A DNA stretch of 64,000 bases from Acridotheres tristis (taxonomy: Eukaryota; Chordata; Aves; Passeriformes; Sturnidae): the NCBI GenBank assembly GCA_037013685.1, contig CM072893.1, positions 22,897,736 to 22,961,735 of the forward strand. The letters are read 5' to 3'. Under the pieces are notes generated by a model, which saw nothing but the letters and a program-made list of their open reading frames with translations, was not told the DNA's origin and did no database searches. Positions 27,166 to 39,300 of this stretch are shown piece after piece. The translations under genes were made by a program, and so were the position numbers. How positions within the stretch are numbered: position 1 is the first letter of the stretch; each line of letters opens with the position of its first letter.

Positions 27166-29192
27166 AGGGTGACGTCGGCGCAGTGCGGAGCGTAAGGGAC
27201 GGGCTGCTGGGGTGTAGCTGAGGAAGCCTGGTTGGAGAAGGCATGGAGAGCAGAGTTCCCTGCTGGGCATCCTCAGGGCCAGTGGGTGCAGAGTGAGAAC
27301 CCTGCCTGGGCAGCCAGTGGGCAACAGGAGCAAGGAATGCAGCAGGGCATGCACCAGGTCCTGGCGTGATGGTTTGTATTGCAGTCTCTGTTTCCAGCAG
27401 TTTCCTCTGTCTGGAATAAGATCCAGCTGGGTGATGGCAGAGCTGCCCTGATGGGAATGTGGCATGGATACATAGCTGAGCCATATTCTCTAGAGGATAC
27501 CATGGTAGTGTCTTGTGGTCTGCACGAGCCTGTGTGTGCAGGAGCAAAGCGAGGAATCAGTGCCCTCTCAGAATCATCCCCCTCATCTGGTGAAGGGATT
27601 GTGACCACAATACCATGGGAGTGGTCTGCACAGCGGCTTCATGCTTGGTAGACAAGTGACTTGCCCTACAGCTCAGCAGTGATGGTGCAGCTGGGACAGG
27701 CCTACTGCCACCTTCCCTTGCTCCCTGAGTCCCAGCAGCCCTCCCTGCCTCAGTTTCCCTGCCTGGGCTATAGGAAACAGCCTGTCTGGTAGGATCTCAT
27801 GAGCAGAATGTCCTGATTCTACACCTTGGCCACCCCTAACCTCTGTGTGAAGCTGCCCAGCTCTGTGCAGGGCTCAGGGTGCCAGTGAGTGCCTTTGCCA
27901 TGGGGCAGCAGCCATGTGCCTGGATCACACCAGCTCTCATGTGCCTGGCTGTGTCGGTGTCATGTCACCCCCTTCTAGGGAATGTGTTTTGGGGGGGACT
28001 GTCTCCAACATGACCCCTATGTCCCATGGCTCTCTCACTACAGGGAAGGTGCTGCAGGGCTGCTGCAGCATGGGGGTTGTGAGTCCCCAGCTGCTCAGGT
28101 CCGGGTCAGACACTGGGCACAGGGCTCCTCCTTTGCCTGCCTGGGGCAAGTTCACTCAGAGCAGTTTGTAGTTGCTCAGGTTAAATCTCAGCACTGGCTG
28201 TGCTACGGAAAATGCTTGAGGTTGTAAAACCATTCCCCTATACTGAGGCCTTGGCTGAAATCCAGGATGTCTCTGCATGCCACATGGACAATCTTTGCCT
28301 CAGTTTCTCTCTTGCATTTCTTGAGGCTGTTTTTTCTTTGGACAGGGTCTGTATTTCTCTGGGTGCAAATAGCATCCCAGTTCCTGAGCATCCTTGGCAG
28401 CATTTAGTGGCTGTGAGTTGTGGCCAAGTAAAAGGTCAGTCCTCACCCCCCAACCAGCCTTTTCTCACACCAAATACATGTGCCATGAGGCTCTGGGCTT
28501 GCACCATGCTGGCATAGAGACCTTCCTCTGTAGTGCCATGAACTCCTGACTTAAATCCTTTTGCAGTTGCTGGCCAAGCAAATGAGCTGTTCAAGGGGTG
28601 GAAGAAGCAGCATGTGTCCTTAGACCAGGGATCTCACAGAGGCAAGAGAATGCAGAGGGCCAGATCCAAGCATCCCTGCACATGTCCAGCTCCTGGCATG
28701 GCTCTGGCTGCGTGTCTCCACCATTCCAGCTCCTTCTTCTCTTCGCTGGCATCACTCCTGTCCCGGTGATCAATGGGCTCTGGTTGGGCTGGAAAACAGC
28801 ACAAACAGAGGCATTTACAAACCTGCTGTCTCTCCAACAGGGCCATAACTCAGGCTCCCCGTCACCGTGGGGAACGGGAGGCAAGAGCTCCTGCTTTGGT
28901 GGCAGCAGCAGCACCAACATTTTTCCTCTCGTGGTAAATGTGTTACTTGGGGATAATTTACCTGCTTATGTCAAGTTTTTAAAAGAAACAGACTGGCTGC
29001 TGAGCAGCTCCTGACGCTTGCAGTGTGCATGGCAAGAACACATGTCTTCCCAGAGAAAAGAAATCACCTAAGCTGAAAGGACCTGTTTGCAAATGCCTGC
29101 ACTTTGGAGCTGCAGTCTCGGCGTGGAGTCCCTGGTGTCTAGTACTGACTCTTGCCACAGTCCATCGCTCCATGGGGTCTCCAGGGTCTGCA

Positions 29193-29204
29193 GCCACCTA
29201 CTGG
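29193..29204 (+). promoter_or_regulatory. CTCF-like core motif
   Basis: GCCACCTACTGG matches the CTCF core GCCMYCTRSTGG without mismatch, in the same orientation as the similar site at 36077. A 12-bp match alone is weak evidence of binding. Confidence 0.35.
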
Positions 29205-29480
29205 TTCTGGCAAGGCTGCCCACCCCATCTGCCCCGGGAGCTGCTTGGGGCTGGGTGTCCCACGCGTCCCGCAGCGTGCTGGGAGCATCCTCTGCCCGCA
29301 CCCCTTCTCCAGGTGAGCGGATCGCGGGGCCTGTGGGAGACAGGTGCCCTGTCATCCGTGGTTGAAGACCTTGCTGGGGACCTAGGGTAGCTGAGATGCT
29401 GCTCGGGCAGCCGCCGTCCTCGCCGGCAGCAGAGGGAGCTGGAGGACCGGGGATGGCATCACGGGCGGGCAGAAGGAGGC

Positions 29481-29510
29481 TGGGCTGGGCTGGGCTGGGC
29501 TGGGCTGGGC
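29481..29510. repeat. (TGGGC)6 microsatellite
   Basis: Six perfect tandem copies of TGGGC, preceded by a partial GGC. The unit is G-rich and likely to be length-polymorphic. Confidence 0.95.
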
Positions 29511-31439
29511 AGCTCAGGGAGCCCCATGGCCGGAGAGAGACCCCTCTTCACCCAGACCCTCCCCTAGCAGGGCAGCGGGAGGTGCCCCAGCCTGCGGACT
29601 GTCCCCTCAGCCCCGTGGTGCCACCTCTCAGACGCATCACCCCTGTGGGCACCCAGCTCTGTGGTGGACACCTCCTGAGCTGGCCCTCAATCCCCTATCT
29701 GGGCTTTTAGGGTCTCAGCCCAGCTGTTTCATTCTAATGTAAATTCTCTCTGTGTCACAGTCTCTGCCCTCTCTCTGTGACACAGTGCTTCTCATCACCC
29801 TGAGGACCCGCTGGTGGGACAGCAAGGTCCCCAGGGAGCCTGGCTGGATGTGATGGGGGTAAGTTCCTGCCTGGGAAGCATCCCAGGGCCAAAGTGGTAG
29901 GGTCCTACAGCACGTGCTGGGCACATGTCACTGCCATCCCCAGGTCTCCTTGCCCGTACGGAGCTGATTTATGTCTGGGCCAGCCTGCACTGACCTCCTG
30001 CTTGGGCTCAGGCATTATAACTAATGGCAGGTCAGTGGAGCTACAGCTCAAGTGAAGTGGCTGGTATGGGTCAGGGAGGAGGGATGCAGAACAGGGGGTG
30101 CTGAGGATCCCAGTTCCAATGGCACAGCTGCCCAGAGCAGTGAACAGCAGGGGTGAAGCAGATGCAGCTCCCAGTATACCCCCTCCACCCTGGCGCTGCT
30201 CCTGAGCTCTCTTTCAGACCATATTCCTTTCTGTTTTAACCACAGGATATTCTGGGTCAGTGCTATCAAGCCTGGAGAGGTGGCTCCTTGTTGGGGGGAA
30301 ACTGAGGCACACATGGACTGAGGTTTCATGAACATCAACAGCAGAGCCAGGGAGGGCACCAGGCATCTGAGCTCAGCTCCTGCCCAGGACTTGGGGTGAG
30401 GAAGCAGGAGGATCTGATGCAGGTACAGCAGAGGGCAATGCCACAGTTGGTGGCCTGAAATGTCCCCTTTATTCTGTTGCTCTCACCTTCTGCTTGATCC
30501 ATGAGCCTTAGGGTGCAGAAATGTCCTGTGGGGGGTACACCCTTCCTGACAGCACCAACTGCTGAGGTGAGACCTGAACATGGCTGTAAACCTGGATATT
30601 CATGTACCCACCAGGCAGCTGCTCCACATCCTAGGATGATGCCAGCCGGACCTTCCAGCCTAGGTGGTCTGAGTTAGTTGAGGGGAGCCCTTGGGGGTGC
30701 AATAAAACACAGCCTGTATCATTCCCGGCCACACACTGAGCTCCTCTCTGTCCAGCAGTAAGGGAGAACATTTTTGCTGACGCCCTGCCTTTGCTCTCTT
30801 TGCTTGGGAAGGGGGAGAACAGAAAAAGGTATCTGAGTAAGGCATTAGAACTTACCCAGGGATAAGCTATATCTGCCTCCCTGCCTGTGCTGGGACAGGC
30901 TCATTTTTGGTGGACAGTACAGCCAAGGGCTGGGGTGTGCAGGCTGCCAAGCCCTGGCTGAGCAAGCAGAGCTCTGTGAGCCTCTCCTGGCACTGCCATC
31001 CCACAGGTGCAGTGGATCTGTCACAGTCCTGCCAGGCTCCTGCTGCTGGCCACAAACTGGAGAGTGTGCTGGTGTCCAGACTGACACTTGTGCTTTCCAA
31101 CTGGTAGCACACATTTCTGCTCCCATTTCTCAGCCAAGGAGTGTTAGTAGCTTTGCAAGGCTGCAGTGAGAGCTCCCATCCTTCTAAGCAACCCCTCCCC
31201 AGCAAGTTTGTCACGTCCTCCACATTACCTCATTGCAGGTTGTATTTGCAATGTTACAGGAGTGATTTATCTTTTTTAGGGTCCTTCTTAGGGCTAAGCT
31301 GGGTTCAGACAGCAGCAGCTTGAGGCCAATGCTTAAGCATCACCCTTGAGCACTGGCCTCTGACAGGTCCAGGTGCAGCATCCAAAGCTCATCCCAACTG
31401 GGGAAGCAAGTCCCCTGGTTGAACCTGCTGCAAAAACAG

Positions 31440-31860
31440 GAATTTGGTGCATTCCCAGCTGGCTCTCAGCAAAGGTGATTTGTTTAAAATAATTTCCATG
31501 GCCTCTGCACTTATTTTTGCTGCTGGATCCAGGAGAGCAGGTTTAATCTAGGCTGCTAGGCAGCACCAGAAGCTGAGTTTCATCCAGCAGAAGCTGTTGG
31601 AAGACTTTGCTCAGCTCTCGTTCTGAATAGGTCTAAAATTAGATCTGGGATACAAAAGTTGATGAGCAACAGATAGTCTGGCTTCAGATTAGCAGCTTTT
31701 ACAACAGAGCTGGGATGCTCCCACTGACAGTGGTTGCCATTTGGGATCAGTTTTGCTCCAGCAATATTTCAAGTTTGTCAAAACTCCTTTGAAGGCCTGG
31801 GCAGGTAAAAGGAGCATAGGGAGCTGTAAATAAGAGTGAGCTTAAAAAACTTCCTGAAAT
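31440..31860. promoter_or_regulatory. Candidate conserved non-coding element 2
   Basis: An AT-enriched stretch in GC-rich surroundings contains TTGTTTAAAATAATTTCC (31480-31497), a GATTAGCAG homeodomain-type core near 31688, and CTCCTTTGAAGG near 31786, which resembles a TCF/LEF site. No coding potential is visible. Confidence 0.25.
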
Positions 31861-33464
31861 GACCAATAAATCCCCCAGGACGTGACAGGAATCATTCAGG
31901 GATCCTTCCTGAAGAAACCTAGCTCTCCATTGAAAAGGAAAAATACTTTCAAAAGCATGTTCAGAGCAGCACAATGTGGTTCCCAGGCAGGGAGTAGCCT
32001 GTGTCCAAGCCTCCTTCTCCATCACCCAAGGACAGTGACATTTCCTGACAGGTCCCTGTGCCACTTCCTCTCCTCTTGCTGTGTTCTGCCTGGAATTATT
32101 AAGATGTATGGCACAAAGCCAAATAAATTGAGAACCTGAGTCTACAGACTGCCTGGCATGAGGTAAATACATGCTGGATGTGGCCAGGACCTGCAGCAGG
32201 AGATGGTGCTCTGTGCTATCCTGTGGGGTGGGGAGTGTGTGTGGGGTTGTATCCCCTTTGCACCACCCTCATCAGGTCTGGTGAGGGCTAGAAATTGCCC
32301 AGAACTTCTCTGCATATAGAAAAGATGGGAAAACTCCATCGGTGTGGCCCGTCAGCACAGCTGCAAGGTGCAGTCAGGGGTAGATTCTGCCACACAGAAG
32401 GGCCCTAGTGGCAGTGCCACTGCTCCTCTGCCAGGAGCTGGACTGGAGGCACTGTTGGGTGTCTCCAGAGCCCACTGAGACACCCCACAAGTCTGATTTA
32501 CATCTGTGAGTGCTCTTCAGATCTCTGGGGAGAGAACAGGGAATGAGTTGTCACTTGCACGTCTCTTTCTGCCGGTGAAAACACCCAAGGAGGGTGAGGC
32601 TGTGGGGTAGGCAGAGGTGGAGAGGGAGACCAGACCTTCCTCCTTGTTGGGGACCTGGGAGGGGGCGAGGGGTGTGCAGGCAGTGGGGAGGTGTGGGGAC
32701 AGTGGGGAAAGTGCCTGCCTGCCCCGTCTGGGCACCCCATCCGGGCTGTGGGGTGTTTATCCCCCACTGTGTACCCATGGCAGGGCCTGACTCCTCTTTC
32801 CCCCAGCAGGTGCCCTCACCTCACTGGCAGCTGTGGCCGTGTCCTTGTCACCAAGGGCGCAGCCTTAGGTGCGCTCAGTGGGTACGGACCCACAGAATTC
32901 CTGGAGTGACTGACCCCTCCACACAGCAGCCCTCTCCCACTCCTGTCCGAAAGCAAATCGCAGCTTCCCATGAGCATCCCATGGACGCCTTGTCACCACG
33001 CCCTCTCTGTCCCCACAAGAGCCGGAGGTCAGTATTGGTGTCCCTGCTCCGCAGCGCCTGAGCCTCTCGCAGGGTGACACTGTCCCGCCCGTCCCCTCTG
33101 TGCCGCGCAGCGCTCCCCCCGCCGCTTCACATGCTGCAGCAGATGGTGGAGGTGACATTTGTCTCCGAGTGACGCATTTGACGGTGGCCGTGTCCCCCCT
33201 CCTCCCTTCGCCCTGGATGGGGAACCTTGAGCCCACCTGGCAGAGGCAAGATGGGCAGGCACAGGCTCAGGGGTCCCGCAGCCCCCACCCCTCAGACATC
33301 TGCACTTCTTGTCCATCTGCATCCCCCCAAAGCCCTCTCCCGAGGCTCGGGGACACCCGGGCAGCTGGGGGACATCGTCCCTGAGGGTGAGCGCCCATCA
33401 CCGTGGGGCGTTTGAGGGGGGGACTAGGTGGGAGCCGGGCACCAGGGACTCCTGTTCATTCTCC

Positions 33465-34035
33465 GTTTTCTGCCTTAATTAGAACCCGGAGAGACCAGGC
33501 GAAATCGCATTAGCGCGGGGCCCCGGTGCGCTGAGCCATCCATCTTTTTTTATTACAGCGTAATGGGGCTGCTCGCGAGGCGCCGTGCGATTTGTCACAG
33601 GCCTCGTTCCCTGATAACGGGCATTTGTCATCACTTTCTTCCCGTGTTAATGTCATCATCGGCGAGCTGACAGGCAGACCCGTTGAGGGAGCGCTGGCGA
33701 CAGACCACATCCGTCAACCTAATATTTCCATGGCTGTGGGGATCAGCCGGGCTGCGAACACACATTAAAGAGCTTATGAGGGGAGGGGAAAAGGAAAAAA
33801 AAAAAAAAAAAAGGTTGTCATTAATTAAAATGTTAGTGTGAGAGTGTGAGGGTGTGAGCGGGTGTGCGGGTGGCGCTGCGTGGGGACGGGGGGGCGCGGG
33901 GCAGGGCGGGTGCGGAGCGCTGGCCTTTTAACGGAGCTCGCATCAGCTCCTGAAACCCATTTAAACGATATTTGGGACTGGGGAATCAGCGGTGAGCACG
34001 GTGGAAAGGTCATTGTTAATAAGGGAGAGCACATG
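33465..34035. promoter_or_regulatory. Candidate conserved non-coding element 3, TALE/homeodomain motif cluster
   Basis: The block carries five TGACA/TGTCA cores (MEIS/PREP/TGIF type) within 228 bp, at 33593-33597, 33626-33630, 33651-33655, 33668-33672 and 33816-33820. TAATTA-type cores accompany them (CTTAATTAG near 33475 and TCATTAATTAAAATG at about 33819). A run of 18 A (33795-33812) interrupts the block. It continues to CATTTAAACGATATTTGGG near 33958 and GTCATTGTTAATAAGGG near 34010. There is no coding frame. The composition differs sharply from the GC-rich flanks. Confidence 0.45.
33795..33812. repeat. A18 homopolymer
   Basis: An uninterrupted run of 18 A lies within candidate element 3. 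Confidence 0.95.
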
Positions 34036-35475
34036 GGAGCACGTGGGGAGGGCGCAGGCATGGCCGGTGGAGGATGGAGGAGATTGTCACCCCCCTGGAG
34101 CGGGGGCGGGTTTGTCCCACGGGGAGTAGCTGAGCCACTTCTGTCATGAAGGGAGTGGCCTCCATCTACGAGGCAGAAGGATGAGGTAGGGAGAAGGAAA
34201 CCCTGCGGTGGGGTTGCTCCACAGCTGGCTAAGGGCAGGAGTGGGGTGTGGGATGGGCTGTGCGGCTGCAAACGGGGCTTTGGGACAGGGCTCTGCAGCT
34301 GCATAGATGGGCTCATGGCAGAAGTCTAGAGGGTCAAACCTGAGATGTCCCCCCTAAGGAACCAGTGTGGAGTCCTGCCCTGGTCCTGAGGTCATTCAGT
34401 GACAAGGGGGCTCAGGTCCCCAGCCCAGAATGTGTGGCTGTTGCCTTGGACATGGGTGGTGGTGACTGGGAGGAGCAGGTGTGTGGTATCTTGGGTTTTC
34501 CTGGCAGTAGGAATTTGTTTTCTTGTACTTTTCTGGGGTTCCTGTGTCATGCAGAACAGGAAGGCTTGGTGGGCTGCTGTTTTTTTTTTTTTTTTCTTTA
34601 ATTATCTCCTTGTGGGGTTTTTGAGGACTTGGTGATGGGCATCTCAGTCAGATCTACCCAGTTCCCATGATACACTGGTACAACCCCAATTTGTACCACA
34701 AAATACGACTCCAGGAGCTCTTACACAAATGAGGCCAAAGATGTTGCTTCCTCTGCTCAAATCCCATCCTCAGGTTCCCTGGGAAAGCCCCAGATGGTCC
34801 CGACGTCTGGCTGGACACAGTGCTAGAAGAGCAGGCCATGGCAGGGTGCAGGCAGGCATGGGCAGCACTGAAACCCTGCTGAGTGCAGACAGGGGCTCAG
34901 GGTTTGAAAATGTGGGTGCACAGAGCCTTCACCCCCATGACCTCCATCCCAGGGATGGTCAAGGGCAGTCTGTGAAGAGGAACATGTCCCATAGTCCAGG
35001 AAAACTCACGACTCTTTCATTGTTTTCCATCTTATTCTCATCTGTCTTTCCTCGTTCCAGTCACAGGCTCTGTGCATGGGAAAGTCAGGTTTGGAATGAG
35101 GTGTGGGGTGAGTCCTTTATGTGTGTGCACATGAACACACACTCCTGCACACGCATCCCCATAAGTCATTTCTGTGAGTGCACCCCAAACTTTGGCTCAC
35201 TGGTGAGCGCTGAGGACAGGTGGAGCTGGGAGGGGGTAGTTTTCTCCAGGTGCTGATGGGGAAACTGAGGCATGGAGCAAAGATTTGCAGTCCTCATCCG
35301 CGCTGTGGGTCATCCACATCGAACAGGTCATCCCATCACCGGCAGCATCCAACAAGTCTGCGGACATCAGGGAAAAGGTGCGCAGGAAATTTTCTTAGGA
35401 CTGCCCAGCAGTGGGCAGGCTCCCAACCTGTGACATCCGCAACACCCCCGGCAGCCAACCCTGCCACCAAACCTC
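34036..35475. other. Intergenic, no gene seen
   Basis: GC-rich sequence with a T17-type homopolymer near 34580-34597. No recognisable gene or repeat family. Confidence 0.45.
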
Positions 35476-35479
35476 CCTC

Positions 35480-35835
35480 CACTGCATCTCCCCGCCATAA
35501 ATCACTGCCCTGCATTGGCCGAGGACCTTTTAAAAAGGATTTATTAGGGGGGATTTAAACACAGGCAGCGATAGGGTTTCATAAATCGAAAGGCAATAGC
35601 GCTGATCGTTGCCGGTTCGCTCGGGGGGGGGGGACACCCCTGCTCCCCCCGATCCCTGTTCCAGCTCCTCCCGGCACCGCTGCTCCGCCGCTCCCCTTCC
35701 TCCCCGTCTGTGGAGACCGCGAGTGTGGAAAATCCCCAGACAGGGAGTGTAAATGCTTGTTCTTTGTAAATGAAGAACATAATTAACATTAAATTAAGGT
35801 AATACAAATGAAGACAACACAGAGCCTGACAGGAT
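35480..35835. promoter_or_regulatory. Candidate conserved non-coding element 4
   Basis: There are two AT-rich sub-blocks separated by a GC-rich spacer with a G11 run near 35622-35632. The left one contains CCATAAATCAC, GGATTTATTAGG and TTTCATAAATCG, resembling CDX/posterior-HOX sites. The right one contains TTCTTTGTAAATG (SOX-like), ATAATTAACATTAAATTAAGG (homeodomain) and CCTGACAGG near 35827 (TALE). No coding potential. Confidence 0.4.
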
Positions 35836-35859
35836 GAGTGTTTGGGGAGGCAGTAGAGA

Positions 35860-36310
35860 GAAGTGATTCATATTTTTAATTTACTGTACAAATAGACTAG
35901 CAGGGCTGGGGGGAAAAGGGCCATCCAAGTGGAGTGGGGATTTTTTTTTTCCCACTGTTGTTTTGCTGTGCTTTAAGCACACAATGACTATTAAAGTCAA
36001 CTGCCCATATAATAGGACATCTCCTACATGACTGCTCTCTGAGAGGCAGCTTGCTGTAGCAATAAATTCTGGGAGTGCCATCTGCTGGTGTGCACCCTCC
36101 GCCGGGCACCCTCGCTCCGGCCACCCAGCCTGGACTGGTCCTGGCACCCCGCAATTGCTGCAGAGACCTGCAGAGCACCAGCCGCGGGCCTGCAGGCATC
36201 CATACAGAATTATTATATTTCTCATAGGGTTAGAAACACTTTCCCCCACCCAATTGTAAATATTTTTCATAATGTATATATTTTTTTTTTTTTGAGGTTG
36301 AGTGGGTATT
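35860..36310. promoter_or_regulatory. Candidate conserved non-coding element 5
   Basis: AT-rich, apparently unique sequence includes ATTCATATTTTTAATTTACTG, CTTTAAGCACACAATG and a TTGTAAATATTTTTCATAATG stretch near 36254. A CTCF-like core lies at 36077-36088 in a short GC-rich island. No open frame of interest is present. Confidence 0.35.
36077..36088 (+). promoter_or_regulatory. CTCF-like core motif
   Basis: GCCATCTGCTGG fits the CTCF core GCCMYCTRSTGG without mismatch, within GAGTGCCATCTGCTGGTG. It lies in the POLL-to-transporter interval and points the same way as the site at 29193. Confidence 0.4.
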
Positions 36311-36869
36311 GTTGATTCCGGGGAAATATTTTAGGCTTTTAAAAGATACAAATCACTGTTGTCCAACCCCATTAAGTGCTGGGTTTCAGCTGTGTGCCTG
36401 TTACCCAGAACACAGTAAAAAACCCCACCCATTTTAAATTTTTACCTGCAGAAAGACTGTTGATCAGAGTCCATGAGAACTGCAGGCTGGACCTGGCTCT
36501 GCACTTTAAGGAGATGAGACCCGTAGTCTGACTTTCAGCCAGAAGGGAGCCAGATTTATCACAGCACAAAAGTGTCCATGGGACTGTGACACCTGGAAAG
36601 GGCACACCTACTGCCTCTGGGTCCTTGTTCCATTCCCTGGGAAACTCCTGACACCATCAGGCAAAGGAAAAACAAAAGAAGGTGCCGAGAGGACCCATTC
36701 CTTAATGAAATCACCCTTCCCAGGCAGAAGATGCCCTGGCAAGGTGCTGAAAGATTCCTCTGCTCTGTCGAAACAGGAGAGGAATTTTTCATCAATTGAG
36801 GGGTGGGGTTGGGGGAGTGTGCCATCTTTACCCTCTGGGTCCCTTGTATCCTGGCAGTTATTACTGTGA

Positions 36870-37440
36870 GCACTGCTCGTGGGTCCAGGGCAGCCACTTG
36901 GCCAACTTGTCCTTGAACACTTCCAGGGATGGGGTATCCACAACTTCTCTGGGCAACCTGTGCCAGTGCTTCACCACCCTCACAGTAAATCTCTCCCTAA
37001 TATCTGATCTAAACCTACTTTCTGTCAGTTTAAACAATTCTCCCTTGTCCTATCACTACATGCCCTTGTACCAAATCCCTTCCCAGTTTCTTGCAGCCCC
37101 TTTATCCAGTGAAACCTCCCCAGAGCCTTCTCTTCTCCAGGCTAAACAACCTCAGCCATCTCAGCTTGTCTTCATACGGGAGGTGCTCCAGCACTGAGCA
37201 TCTTCATGTCCTCCTCTGGACTTGTTCCAGCAGGTCCATGTCCTTCTTGTGCTGAGGACCCCCGAGGTGGATGCAGTATTCCAGCTGGGAATCACTGGAG
37301 TGCACTAGAGGGACAGAATCCTTTGACCTGTTGGTCACACCTCTTGTGATGCAGCCCAAGATATGATTGGCTTCCTGGGCTGCAGGCATGGACTGCAGGG
37401 TCATGCCAAGCCTCTCATCCACCTCCAGATCCTTGAATCA
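36870..37440 (-). repeat. CR1 LINE fragment with reverse-transcriptase C-terminus and 3'UTR
   Basis: The element runs on the minus strand. From about 37440 down to 37204 it translates as the end of the CR1 ORF2 protein: EANHILGCITRGVTNRSKD, then LEYCIHLGGPQHKKDMDLLE, then QVQRRT. This matches the conserved HLEYC..PQYKKD.DLLE.VQRR end of CR1 reverse transcriptases. The rest (to 36870) matches the CR1 3'UTR, for example the complement of CAACTTCTCTGGGCAACCTG and of TGCCAGTGCTTCACCACCCT. It is 5'-truncated, has stops and substitutions, and also lacks the terminal tail repeat. It is a dead copy. Confidence 0.92.
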
Positions 37441-39055
37441 GTCCCCAAATCCCTCAAATACATCCAGGGCCCAGGCTGCAAACACAGGGTCTATTTACAA
37501 ACCAAGCTGACCCCAGGCAATGCTCTCTGTGTCCAGCACCCTTCTCCCATGGCTGCTAAACTGGAAGTATGGACAATCTTAGTGAGAGAAGAGGCAGGGA
37601 CAAATTCTGCACCAGTCTCTGTGGGGCATCAGGGTGCTGCCCCGGTGCCATTTTTTCCACATGAAGTAAGAAAGGAGGTGGAACACACAAGAACCTACCT
37701 CAGTCAAAACTGGTGGATCCTCTGCATCCAGGTGAGATCTGTGGGGAGTGAAGGCATCCCTGATGACAGGTGACAGGTGACAGGGACAGCTTGCTGTTAG
37801 AACACGTGAAACCAGTGCAAGAAGGGTTCAGCCTCAAAGGCTTGGTGGATCCCCAGGATCCATCCTCCTGGAGCCCATCTCTGCTGGAGCCATAGGGACT
37901 GAATGCTCCATGGCTTATCTGACCATGGTCTGTGGCCACTTGTGGCCTCACCCCAGTGATTGCACAGGGACACCAGGGTGTGTCCAGCAAGCCTTAATCA
38001 GCTTTCCAGTTGGGATGTGACCATTCACCTCTAGCTACTCTCCTAGAGAGTTTCCATGAAGAATCTGCAGATATCCAGTGATGGGCCGTGACCATCAGAG
38101 AGCTCGAACCAGGGTCTTCTCTCCCATTCCACACTGTCCTGGGCTGAGCCCCAGCCCTCCATGTGAACACCTCAGCACTTGAACCCACCCACCCTTTAGC
38201 ACTGGGCACACCAGGAGAAGGCACTTGTGCACTTGGAGAAAGCCACCTTCATCTTTTTTTCTGCAAACCTTAAGAGGATCAGCAGCATTTCCAGGTGTCC
38301 AGGACTCTCCTTTGCACCTTCTCCAGTCTTTCAAGATCTGTTTGGACACTGCTAGAGAATACAGCCTTATGCTCACCACACAGAACCAGTGCTTTTGGAG
38401 CCGTCAGTCCAGGGAACTGGATTTTGTCGTGGGGAAGCAGCTATGGACATGGAAAAGCAACTCAGAGCTCACCCAGCCATATCCTTCCTGAGAAGCCTGC
38501 AGTGGAGCAGCTGGGAATGCCTCCCTGGCAAGACAAGCAGAGAGGAAGCCCAAATTCCTCTTTTGCAAGAGTACCAGGTCAGTGGCATAGGGCAGTTTGA
38601 ACTACAACCCCCCCAAAAAACCTTGCCCCAGTAGCCTCAGAAAAAACTGATGAGTTGCCAGTGTTCCATGAACACAGGGGTTCCTCACCCCCAGGCCCTG
38701 ATGGAAAAGAAGATGGACATGTCCTTTGACGTGGTGCCCTCAAATGAGTCCCCAGCAACAAATGCATCCAAAAGGCAGCATAGAATTTTGCCAGTGACCT
38801 CCAGTCCTTGGAAAGAGGGCACTTCTGGCTCTGGTGGATCCAAAACCCTGACAGAAATGGGTCCTGACCCCATATTTTCCAGGTCTGCCCTGTCTCACTG
38901 GCCACTTAGAGCAGTCCTTGGACAAAGGGCAGCATTCTAAATCCTTGGCTGTGCCAAGACCCCAGGAATGGGGGGGCTGGTCCCAGGGGGGCCATTACCT
39001 CCCACATGGAGGGCAGGGGGCATCCTCCAAGCTGCCCCACATGCTGGGTGGGAGA
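37441..39055. other. Intergenic, no gene seen
   Basis: Unique-looking sequence of intermediate GC content between the CR1 fragment and the next AT-rich block. Open frames have no recognisable homology. Confidence 0.45.
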
Positions 39056-39059
39056 GATA

Positions 39060-39300
39060 GATAAATACCAGAATAAATAAATACAAGTGGCAAAGAGGCC
39101 TGAAATGATGCTGTCGTTTGCTGGGAATGAGAGACACAAGTGTAATTTAGGTTTTGATATTATCAAAGTCTCGCTGCTCTAAAACAGCAGGGCACTCAGT
39201 GCCTCATTAATAAAGGATAAACTTGGAGTCTATTTACAATGCACTTTTTGGGGTTATTTACACTCCATTATACATATGTAATGCTGCACATATTTACCGC
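39060..39300. promoter_or_regulatory. Candidate conserved non-coding element 6
   Basis: An AT-rich block contains AATAAATAAATAC, GTGTAATTTAGG, the inverted repeat TTTGATATTATCAAA (39153-39167, ending in a TCF/LEF-type ATCAAAG), CATTAATAAAGG and ATTATACATATGTAATGC. Its composition stands out from the GC-rich flanks. It lies about 1.1 kb downstream of the transporter's poly(A) signal. Confidence 0.35.

Larger units (their letters stand above)
27166..33460. other. Intergenic, GC-rich, no gene seen
   Basis: About 6.3 kb without a supportable gene. It holds a (TGGGC)6 microsatellite at 29481-29510, a CTCF-like motif at 29193-29204 and an AT-richer, possibly conserved stretch at about 31440-31860. 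Long open frames here are a product of GC-rich composition. Confidence 0.5.
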
